This document shows positions 46,018 to 54,573 of a stretch of 54,573 nucleotides of DNA, one piece after another. Origin of the DNA: Nocardia amamiensis NBRC 102102 (GTDB lineage Bacteria; Actinomycetota; Actinomycetes; Mycobacteriales; Mycobacteriaceae); the NCBI RefSeq assembly GCF_001612745.1, contig NZ_BDBA01000037.1, forward strand, positions 1-54,573, read 5' to 3'. A program made the translations under genes and the position numbers. Under the pieces are notes generated by a model. The model was given only the letters and a program-made list of their open reading frames with translations. It was not told where the DNA came from and made no database searches. Numbering within the stretch: the stretch's first letter is position 1; the number at the start of each line of letters is the position of its first letter.

Positions 46018-46566
46018 ATGACTTCGACCGAGGTCCATCCCGGCGGACGCAAACCCACGGCCGCCGTCTGGCGCACACGGATCATCGTCGGCGCCGCGAT
46101 CCTCGCCCTTCTGGCCTCGAGCTATTTCCTCCTGGCCGCGTTCATCCCGCGCTGGTGGGCCCAGCGGGTCGGGTCGATGGTGGGTGGCAGCTTCGCCAAG
46201 GGCATCGGCTGGGGCCTGTTCTACGGCGGATTGTGCACCGTCGTACCACTTTTCCTGCTGCTGTTCGCCGTCTTGGTCTGGCGCAGGAAGGCAGGCCGAT
46301 TCCTGGCGGGGGCGGCCGCGGTCGTCGCAATCCTCTTCGCGATCCCCAACCTGATGACCCTCACCATCGTGCTGGCGAACAGCAGCGCCGCCCATGCGGG
46401 CGAGCGGACCCTGGATGTGGACGCGCCCGCGTTCCGTGGCGCCGCGCTCGCGGGCGCGATCGTCGCCACGGTGCTGTTCCTGCTCGCGGTGGGCCTGTTG
46501 CTATTGCGCAAGTGGCGGCGCACCCGCCAGCGCGCCGCGCCTGCGGCAGGCCCGGCGAAGGTGTGA
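46018..46566 (+). CDS. Membrane protein of unknown function
   Basis: A 182-aa protein with four membrane segments (about 21-43, 62-88, 93-117 and 141-164), each ending in Arg-rich loops (VWRRKAGR, LLRKWRRTRQR). The first external loop contains RWWAQRVGSMVGGSFAKGIGWG. I cannot assign a family. It may be a permease-like or small transporter subunit. It lies upstream of a MarR gene, 144 bases apart. Confidence 0.7.
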   Translation: MTSTEVHPGGRKPTAAVWRTRIIVGAAILALLASSYFLLAAFIPRWWAQRVGSMVGGSFAKGIGWGLFYGGLCTVVPLFLLLFAVLVWRRKAGRFLAGAAAVVAILFAIPNLMTLTIVLANSSAAHAGERTLDVDAPAFRGAALAGAIVATVLFLLAVGLLLLRKWRRTRQRAAPAAGPAKV

Positions 46567-46575
46567 GTGAACTCA

Positions 46576-46598
46576 CGTCATGTGCGATCTTTATGACG
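46576..46598. promoter_or_regulatory. Inverted repeat upstream of marR
   Basis: CGTCAT-N11-ATGACG lies about 110 bases before the MarR start. A second, smaller inverted repeat GTGAG-TGAA-CTCAC (46563-46576) covers the stop of the upstream gene. Either could be a regulator site or part of a weak terminator. Confidence 0.35.
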
Positions 46599-46710
46599 GT
46601 CGAGCGAAGTCGTGGCAAACTCATGGGCGCGGGTGACTGTGCACATGCTCTTCCACGACCCCTAGGACCACGAACACGACCACGTCACTTGGCTTGAAAG
46701 AAGGCACACA

Positions 46711-47220
46711 GTGACGAAGTGGCTCGACCCTGTCGAACAGCGAGCTTGGCGCGCCATCGTGGCGCTGATGACACGTCTACCAGCGGCATTGGACACCCAG
46801 CTGCAGCGCGAGTCCGGCGTGACGCATTTCGAGTACTGGGTGCTGACCCTGCTGTCGGAAGAGCCGGGGCACCGGCTGCAGATGAGTGAGCTTGCCCACA
46901 AAGCAAACGCATCGCTATCACGTCTGTCGCATGTGGTGTCCAAGCTGGAGCGCATGGGTTGGGCGGAGCGTTCGGCGACCGCGGGGCGGCGCGGCGTGCA
47001 CGCCGTGCTCACCGACGAGGGATACCTGAAGGTGGTCGAGGCCGCGCCTGGCTACGTGGACGCCGTGCGCCACCTGGTCTTCGACGGTTTGGACGACGGG
47101 CAGAAGGCCCAGCTCGCCGAACTGGGCGAGCTGCTGGCCGCGCGGCTCGCCGACCGGTTGGATCAGTCCGGCGGGCTGATCTCGACCGGCAAGGACGACG
47201 ACCGCACGTCGAGCACGTAA
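46711..47220 (+). CDS. MarR family transcriptional regulator
   Basis: A 169-aa winged-helix regulator. The DNA-binding part is LTLLSEEPGHRLQMSELAHKANASLSRLSHVVSKLERMGWAERSA, followed by the wing GRRGVHAVLTDEG. N- and C-terminal helices form the dimer. GAAAGAAGG precedes the GTG start. The ligand and target are unknown; a self-regulated site could be the inverted repeat at 46576. It converges on hisI, 6 bases away. Confidence 0.92.
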   Translation: MTKWLDPVEQRAWRAIVALMTRLPAALDTQLQRESGVTHFEYWVLTLLSEEPGHRLQMSELAHKANASLSRLSHVVSKLERMGWAERSATAGRRGVHAVLTDEGYLKVVEAAPGYVDAVRHLVFDGLDDGQKAQLAELGELLAARLADRLDQSGGLISTGKDDDRTSST

Positions 47221-47226
47221 CCGCGC

Positions 47227-47574
47227 TCAGGATTGCGCGGCCAGCAGCACATCCGAGTCGAAGCAGGTGTGCGTGCCGGTGTGGCAGGCCGCGCCTTCCT
47301 GATCGACCACGAGCAGGATCGTGTCGCCGTCGCAATCCAGCCGCACTTCGTGCACGTACTGCGTGTGGCCTGAGATCTCCCCTTTGACCCAGTACTGCTG
47401 CCGCGAGCGCGAATAGTACGTCGCTTTGCGGGTTTCCAGCGTCCGTGCCAGCGCTTCGTCGTCCATCCACGCGACCATCAGCACGTCACCGGTGGCGCGT
47501 TCCTGCGCGACGGCCGACACCAGCCCGGCGTCGTTGCGCTTGAGACGGGCGGCGATGGCGGGATCCAGACTCAT
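47227..47574 (-). CDS. hisI: Phosphoribosyl-AMP cyclohydrolase
   Basis: A 115-aa zinc enzyme that opens the adenine ring of PR-AMP. The metal-binding signature [26 protein letters not shown] is complete, as is [36 protein letters not shown]. The hisE activity is not fused and not in this window. The ATG at 47574 is 6 bases after TATAAC and has no Shine-Dalgarno, so it has its own leaderless promoter inside the his cluster. Confidence 0.96.
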   Translation of the reverse strand: MSLDPAIAARLKRNDAGLVSAVAQERATGDVLMVAWMDDEALARTLETRKATYYSRSRQQYWVKGEISGHTQYVHEVRLDCDGDTILLVVDQEGAACHTGTHTCFDSDVLLAAQS

Positions 47575-47575
47575 A

Positions 47576-47593
47576 GCACCGTTATAACAGTGC
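47576..47593 (-). promoter_or_regulatory. Palindromic operator with -10 box upstream of hisI
   Basis: An 18-base palindrome, GCACCGTTA and TAACAGTGC, with 8 of 9 pairs matching. The hisI -10 box (TATAAC on the minus strand, 47586-47581) lies in its centre. A dimeric repressor bound here would block hisI. Confidence 0.55.
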
Positions 47594-47637
47594 CGGTGAT
47601 CGGCCGACGCGCCCGGCGTCGGGATTTCCGCCACCCG

Positions 47638-48411
47638 CTACCGGACGACGATCTTCTCCGCTCGCATCGCATCCTTGACCTGACCGATGGACAGCTCGCC
47701 GAAGTGGAACACGCTGGCCGCGAGCACCGCGTCGGCGCCGGCGTGCACGGCCGGGGCGAAGTGCTCGACCGCGCCTGCGCCGCCGCTGGCGATCACCGGC
47801 ACGGTGACCGCGGCCCGCACGGCGCGGATCATCGGCAGGTCGAAACCGGCCTTGGTGCCGTCGGCGTCCATCGAGTTCAGCAGGATCTCACCGACACCGA
47901 GTTCGGCGCCGCGCACGGCCCATTCGACGGCGTCGATGCCGGTTCCGCGTTTGCCGCCGTGCGTGGTCACCTCCCAGCCGGACGGGGTGTCGGGCTGGCC
48001 GTCCGGGACGGTGCGCGCGTCCACGGAGAGCACGATGCATTGCGAACCGAACCGTTCGGACATTTCGCGCAACACCTCGGGCCGCGCGATCGCCGCGGTG
48101 TTCACCGAGACCTTGTCGGCGCCCGCACGCAGCAGTCGGTCCACGTCCGTCACGGTGCGCACCCCGCCGCCGACGGTGAGCGGGATGAAGATCTGCTCGG
48201 CGGTGCGGGTCACCACATCGATCATGGTGCCGCGGTCGCCGGTCGAGGCGGTCACGTCGAGGAAGGTCAGCTCGTCGGCGCCCTGCGCGTCGTACAGGGC
48301 GGCCAGCTCGACGGGATCGCCCGCGTCGCGCAGATTTTCGAACTTGACGCCCTTGACCACCCGTCCAGCGTCCACGTCCAGACACGGAATCACACGTACG
48401 GCCAACGTCAT
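47638..48411 (-). CDS. hisF: Imidazole glycerol phosphate synthase cyclase subunit
   Basis: A 257-aa TIM barrel forming imidazole glycerol phosphate and AICAR with ammonia from HisH. The catalytic Asp is in [14 protein letters not shown], the second Asp in [25 protein letters not shown] and [13 protein letters not shown] bind phosphates. Its start overlaps the stop of the inositol monophosphatase gene (ATGA). Confidence 0.97.
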   Translation of the reverse strand: MTLAVRVIPCLDVDAGRVVKGVKFENLRDAGDPVELAALYDAQGADELTFLDVTASTGDRGTMIDVVTRTAEQIFIPLTVGGGVRTVTDVDRLLRAGADKVSVNTAAIARPEVLREMSERFGSQCIVLSVDARTVPDGQPDTPSGWEVTTHGGKRGTGIDAVEWAVRGAELGVGEILLNSMDADGTKAGFDLPMIRAVRAAVTVPVIASGGAGAVEHFAPAVHAGADAVLAASVFHFGELSIGQVKDAMRAEKIVVR

Positions 48412-49232
48412 TGCCTCACCCCTTTCTCCGCGGTCGCCGGGTCGGCGACCGTGCAGATCATGTCGAGCAGTTCTTCGTGTACGCCCGGCGCGGCGGCCAG
48501 CACGGAGCCGGAGGTGATGGTCCACGGCGTGCCCGCCAGGTCGGTGACCACGCCGCCTGCCGCGCGCACCAGCGCGACGCCCGCCGCGTTGTCCCAGGGA
48601 TGGTGCCCGAAGACGATCGCGCCGCCGAGCACACCGGAGGCGGTGAACGCCAGATCGATGCCGGTGGAGCCGTGCATGCGCACCCGCGAGGACAGCCTGC
48701 TCAGCGGACCGAGCAGATCGAAGCGGAACTGTCCGGGGATGCGGCCGTGCGAGTCGACGTTGAACGCACCGAATCCGATCATCGACTCGGCCAGCGCGCC
48801 CCGGGGCAGCGGGGGCAGCGGGCGGCCGTCCAGCAGCACCGGGCCACCGGCCATGGCCGCGTATCGACGGCCGAGCAGCGGCAGCCAGGTCAGCCCGAGC
48901 ACCGGCTCACCGTCGCGCACCAGCGCCAGGAGCATGCCCGAGAGGGGATGTCCGGAGGAGTAGTTGAACGTGCCGTCGATGGGGTCGAGCACCCACGCGG
49001 TGCCCGAGGTGAGCTGCGGGCCGCCGAACTCCTCGCCGTGCACGTCGATGCCGGTGCGCCGCTGCAACTCGGCGGAGATGGTGCGCTCCAGCTCCAGGTC
49101 GAGCGCGGTGGCGAAGTCGTTGCGGCCCTTGACGACCGCGCTCGGCGCACCGACACCCTCGACGAACCGCGAGCACACCGCGTCGAGGACCTCGCTCGCC
49201 TCCGCGAGCAGTGCCGACAGCGCCCGGGTCAT
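48408..49232 (-). CDS. impA: Inositol monophosphatase family protein
   Basis: A 274-aa Mg-dependent phosphatase. The metal sites are HGEEFGG (a Glu), [17 protein letters not shown] (DPIDGT motif) and [12 protein letters not shown] (WDxAAG motif). In M. tuberculosis and Corynebacterium the same gene, impA, lies between hisA and hisF. A histidinol-phosphatase role is possible by position, but in those bacteria that step is credited to another gene (hisN), so I do not assign it. ATGA overlaps on both sides. Confidence 0.9.
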   Translation of the reverse strand: MTRALSALLAEASEVLDAVCSRFVEGVGAPSAVVKGRNDFATALDLELERTISAELQRRTGIDVHGEEFGGPQLTSGTAWVLDPIDGTFNYSSGHPLSGMLLALVRDGEPVLGLTWLPLLGRRYAAMAGGPVLLDGRPLPPLPRGALAESMIGFGAFNVDSHGRIPGQFRFDLLGPLSRLSSRVRMHGSTGIDLAFTASGVLGGAIVFGHHPWDNAAGVALVRAAGGVVTDLAGTPWTITSGSVLAAAPGVHEELLDMICTVADPATAEKGVRQ

Positions 49233-49960
49233 CTCACCGCGGCCAGCGCCTCGGGCAGGGTGAACCGGCCCGCGTAGAGCGCCTTGCCGACGATCGCGCC
49301 CTCGACGCCGTCCGGCACCAGCCCGGCGATCGCGACCAGGTCGTCGATGGTGGAGACGCCGCCGGAGGCGATGACCGGCGCGTCGGTGGCCGCGCACACC
49401 TCGCGCAGCAGATCCAGATTGGGGCCGGTGAGCGTGCCGTCCTTGGTCACGTCGGTCACCACGTAGCGCGAGCAGCCGTCGCGCTCCAGGCGTTCGAGCA
49501 CCTCCCACAGATCGCCGCCGTCGCTGACCCAGCCGCGGCCGCGCAGCCGGTGCTCACCGTCGACGATGCGCACGTCGAGGCCAACGGCAATGCGCTCGCC
49601 GTGCCGGGCGATGGCCTTGGCGCACCAGGTCGGGTCCTCCAGGGCCGCGGTGCCGAGGTTCACCCGGGCGCAGCCGGTGGCCAGCGCCGCCGCCAGGCTG
49701 TCGTCGTCGCGGATGCCGCCGGAGAGTTCCACTTTGACGTCGAGCTCGCCGACGACGCCCGCGAGCAGCTCGCGGTTCGAACCGCGCCCGAAGGCAGCGT
49801 CCAGGTCGACCAGATGCACCCACTCCGCGCCCGCCTCCTGCCAGGCCAGCGCGGCCTCGCGCGGCGAACCGTAGCTGGTTTCGCTGCCGGCCTCTCCTTG
49901 CACGAGGCGAACGGCCTCTCCGTTGGCGACATCGACGGCGGGTAGCAGCACAAGACTCAC
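49229..49960 (-). CDS. priA: HisA/TrpF bifunctional isomerase (PriA)
   Basis: A 243-aa TIM barrel with [23 protein letters not shown] (catalytic Asp10), [18 protein letters not shown] and [13 protein letters not shown]. In actinobacteria this enzyme, PriA, isomerises both ProFAR (histidine) and phosphoribosyl anthranilate (tryptophan). No trpF lies among the trp genes here, in line with that. The GTG at 49960 is 6 bases after TAGGCT and 130 bases after hisH, with a hairpin between, so it begins its own transcript. Confidence 0.95.
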   Translation of the reverse strand: MSLVLLPAVDVANGEAVRLVQGEAGSETSYGSPREAALAWQEAGAEWVHLVDLDAAFGRGSNRELLAGVVGELDVKVELSGGIRDDDSLAAALATGCARVNLGTAALEDPTWCAKAIARHGERIAVGLDVRIVDGEHRLRGRGWVSDGGDLWEVLERLERDGCSRYVVTDVTKDGTLTGPNLDLLREVCAATDAPVIASGGVSTIDDLVAIAGLVPDGVEGAIVGKALYAGRFTLPEALAAVR

Positions 49961-49966
49961 GAGAGC

Positions 49967-49972
49967 AGCCTA
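49967..49972 (-). promoter_or_regulatory. -10 box of priA-impA-hisF
   Basis: TAGGCT on the minus strand (49972-49967), 6 bases before the GTG start at 49960. No ribosome-binding site and no clear -35. Confidence 0.45.
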
Positions 49973-50060
49973 GTGGTTACCCGGCCGCGTCCGAGTCACG
50001 GGCCTGGGCGAATGGGACCTCGATCACCGGCCGCGGCCGGCACTGCGGGTCTGCAGGGTG

Positions 50061-50088
50061 CGATCCCGCACCGGGGTGCGCGGGATCG
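50061..50088 (-). terminator. Hairpin after hisH
   Basis: CGATCCCGC / GCGGGATCG, a 9-bp stem with a 10-base loop, directly after the hisH stop (50092) on the minus strand. It separates hisDCBH from priA. Confidence 0.55.
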
Positions 50089-50091
50089 TCG

Positions 50092-50720
50092 CTACAGCGA
50101 GTTCACCCAGTTGCGCAGCAGATGGGCGCCCGCGTCGCCGGACTTCTCCGGGTGGAACTGGGTCGCCGAGAGCGCGCCGTTCTCCACCGCCGCCAAGAAT
50201 GGCACCCCGTGCTCGGCCCAGGTGAGCTTGGGCGCGGCGAAGTGGTCGCTGGGCGGCAGGTCCCATGCCTGGGCGGCGTAGGTGTGCACGAAGTAGAAGC
50301 GAGTGTCCGCGTCGAGGCCCGCGAACAAGACGCTATCGACGGGGGCTGAGACGGTGTTCCAGCCCATGTGCGGCAGCACCGGCGCGGAGAGGCGTTCGAC
50401 GGTGCCGGGCCATTCGGCGCACCCGTCGGTTTCCACGCCGAACTCGACACCTCGCTCGAAGAGGATCTGCATGCCGACGCAGATACCCAGGACCGGGCGT
50501 CCACCGGCCAGCCGCTGACCGATCAGCCGCTCCCCCCGCACCTCCCGCAGGCCCGCCATGCACGCGGCGAAGGCGCCCACTCCGGGCACGACCAGACCGT
50601 CGGCGGCCAGCACCACCTGTGGGTCGGCCGTCACATCGACCTGGGCGCCCGCTCTGGTCAGTGCCCGCTCGGCGGAGTGCAGGTTGCCGGAACCGTAGTC
50701 GAGGAGGGCGACGGATTTCC

Positions 50721-50724
<4 letters not shown>
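50092..50724 (-). CDS. hisH: Imidazole glycerol phosphate synthase glutaminase subunit
   Basis: A 210-aa class I glutamine amidotransferase supplying ammonia to HisF. The nucleophile Cys82 is in [14 protein letters not shown]; the His and Glu are in YFVHTYAAQ and TQFHPEKSG. The oxyanion region VPGVGAF is present. The GTG at 50724 overlaps the hisB stop. Confidence 0.96.
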
Positions 50725-53847
<3,123 letters not shown>

Positions 53848-54097
53848 GTGGTGTCGGTTCCTTGTCTCCAGCTGATTCCGCAACAGGAAAGTTGCAGCTC
53901 CAGCCTAATCGACGCGGATGGACGCCGATCCGGCCGCAGCCGACGCCGGGCCGGGCGCATCGCACAGGTCTGGAGCCGCTACCCAGCGGCATCGGTTTCT
54001 GGACGGTCGCGGCGGCTACGCGCGGCATTGAACAGCTATCGCCTGGTCGCCCCGGGTTACTGCTGCCGCACGTGATCAGCGATGTGTCAGCCGTTGG
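53848..54097. other. Region upstream of hisD
   Basis: 250 bases between the divergent-looking gene ends; both flanking genes are on the minus strand, so this holds the hisD promoter. I see no strong -10/-35 pair, no leader peptide rich in His codons and no clear hairpin. Confidence 0.3.
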
Positions 54098-54573
54098 TCA
54101 ACGCGTATCGCTGTCGATGAGCAGACGCCCACCGGAGCTGACCACGCGCAGTGTCAGGCCCTTGGTCTGGCCCTCGATAGTGAGGCTGGCCAGTCGCATG
54201 TCGACCGACCCGTCGTCGTTGTTCGTTCGCCTGGCCGCCTCGATGGTGGCGAAGGTGTCGATGGTCCGCGCCCCCCAGTACTGACGGAAGCCCGGTTCGT
54301 TGCCGTACACCTTCTGCGCGGCCGGCGTGAGCAGGCTCCAGGAGGCACTCGGATCGCTGTAGAACTGCTCGATCAGGCCTCCTGCCGCTCCGATGTCGAC
54401 CCGCTCTCCCGAACTCGGCGTCCGGCCGAGTTCGGCGGCGGCGGTCGAGGTCGTACCGGGTTTCGTCGTCGCGGTCACCGACGGCGGGTTCGCCTGCGGA
54501 GTCGGCGAGTCACCGCCGGACTGGCTGAATGCGCTGATCAGCAGCGCCGAGACGGCGGCGACCGCGCCAACCA
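54098..54573 (-). CDS. Surface protein with NTF2-like domain (5' end outside window)
   Basis: A partial CDS, frame open to the window edge. The visible 158 residues start with a membrane segment (VGAVAAVSALLISAFS), then a Ser/Pro/Thr-rich spacer (about 18-50). A compact C-terminal domain follows (GGLIEQFYSDPSASWSLLTPAAQKV, RQYWGARTIDTF). This domain looks like the extracytoplasmic NTF2-like module found at the end of actinobacterial Ser/Thr protein kinases and in some lipoproteins. The kinase or other N-terminal part would lie beyond the window. Separated from hisD by 250 bases. Confidence 0.6.
   Translation of the reverse strand, partial: VGAVAAVSALLISAFSQSGGDSPTPQANPPSVTATTKPGTTSTAAAELGRTPSSGERVDIGAAGGLIEQFYSDPSASWSLLTPAAQKVYGNEPGFRQYWGARTIDTFATIEAARRTNNDDGSVDMRLASLTIEGQTKGLTLRVVSSGGRLLIDSDTR

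Noticed and set aside
48408..49232. Calling impA a histidinol-phosphate phosphatase (hisN)
   Set aside because: Position suggests it, but in related bacteria the orthologue impA is distinct from hisN; no residue here decides.

Overview
The window is high-GC actinobacterial DNA. Gene content and order point to Nocardia or a close relative (Rhodococcus, Mycobacterium). It holds a hisD-C-B-H/A/impA/F/I cluster next to trpE/membrane protein/trpC-B-A, lgt and pyk-tesB, followed by the ANTAR regulator pdtaR, polA, rpsA and a CoaE-GrpB fusion. This is essentially the order I recall for the his-to-coaE segment of Mycobacterium tuberculosis, with accessory blocks inserted. Most genes lie on the minus strand, and many are joined by 4-base ATGA/GTGA overlaps.

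Layout, left to right. 1-2.5 kb: two tandem DUF402 genes and coaE-grpB. 2.5-8.6 kb: an accessory block with an SDR, a carotenoid cleavage oxygenase, two TetR regulators, an NmrA-like gene, an SDR remnant and a hypothetical gene, inserted between coaE and rpsA. 8.6-21 kb: rpsA, a methyltransferase, an SPFH/ribbon-helix-helix pair, an FAD oxidase with a divergent LysR, a glutamate-type ABC transporter, an isopropylmalate-dehydrogenase-like enzyme, a 2'-5' RNA ligase-like protein, thioredoxin and a stand-alone LeuA regulatory domain. 21-32.5 kb: polA, a DUF885 protein, a branched-chain amino acid ABC transporter with fused LivG-LivF, and pdtaR. 32.7-35.5 kb: tRNA-Leu(CAA), a repeat-rich non-coding stretch, DUF4188, a low-molecular-weight phosphatase and a hypothetical gene. 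35.5-54.5 kb: tesB, pyk, a TM2 protein, lgt, trpA-B-C-membrane protein-E, a peroxiredoxin, a membrane protein, MarR, the his genes, and the 5'-truncated end of a surface protein.

How the genes fit together. The trp genes lack trpF, and the his cluster carries a PriA-type HisA, which in actinobacteria does both isomerisations and so links the two pathways. The his locus looks split into hisDCBH (ending in a hairpin), hisA-impA-hisF (own -10, leaderless GTG) and hisI (own -10 inside a near-perfect palindrome). The carotenoid oxygenase sits between its TetR regulator and an SDR, which suggests cleavage followed by aldehyde reduction or oxidation.

The most unusual signal is a recurring mini-ORF (7-87, 4077-4157, 24226-24288) that begins MSER, overlaps the stop of the upstream gene and, in two copies of exactly 26 codons, also overlaps the start of the next gene. 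It looks like a mobile or duplicated translational-coupling linker. A second theme is leaderless transcription: at least twelve genes have a TANNNT -10 box 6-8 bases before the start codon and no Shine-Dalgarno. All assignments come from reading the sequence; no database search was run.
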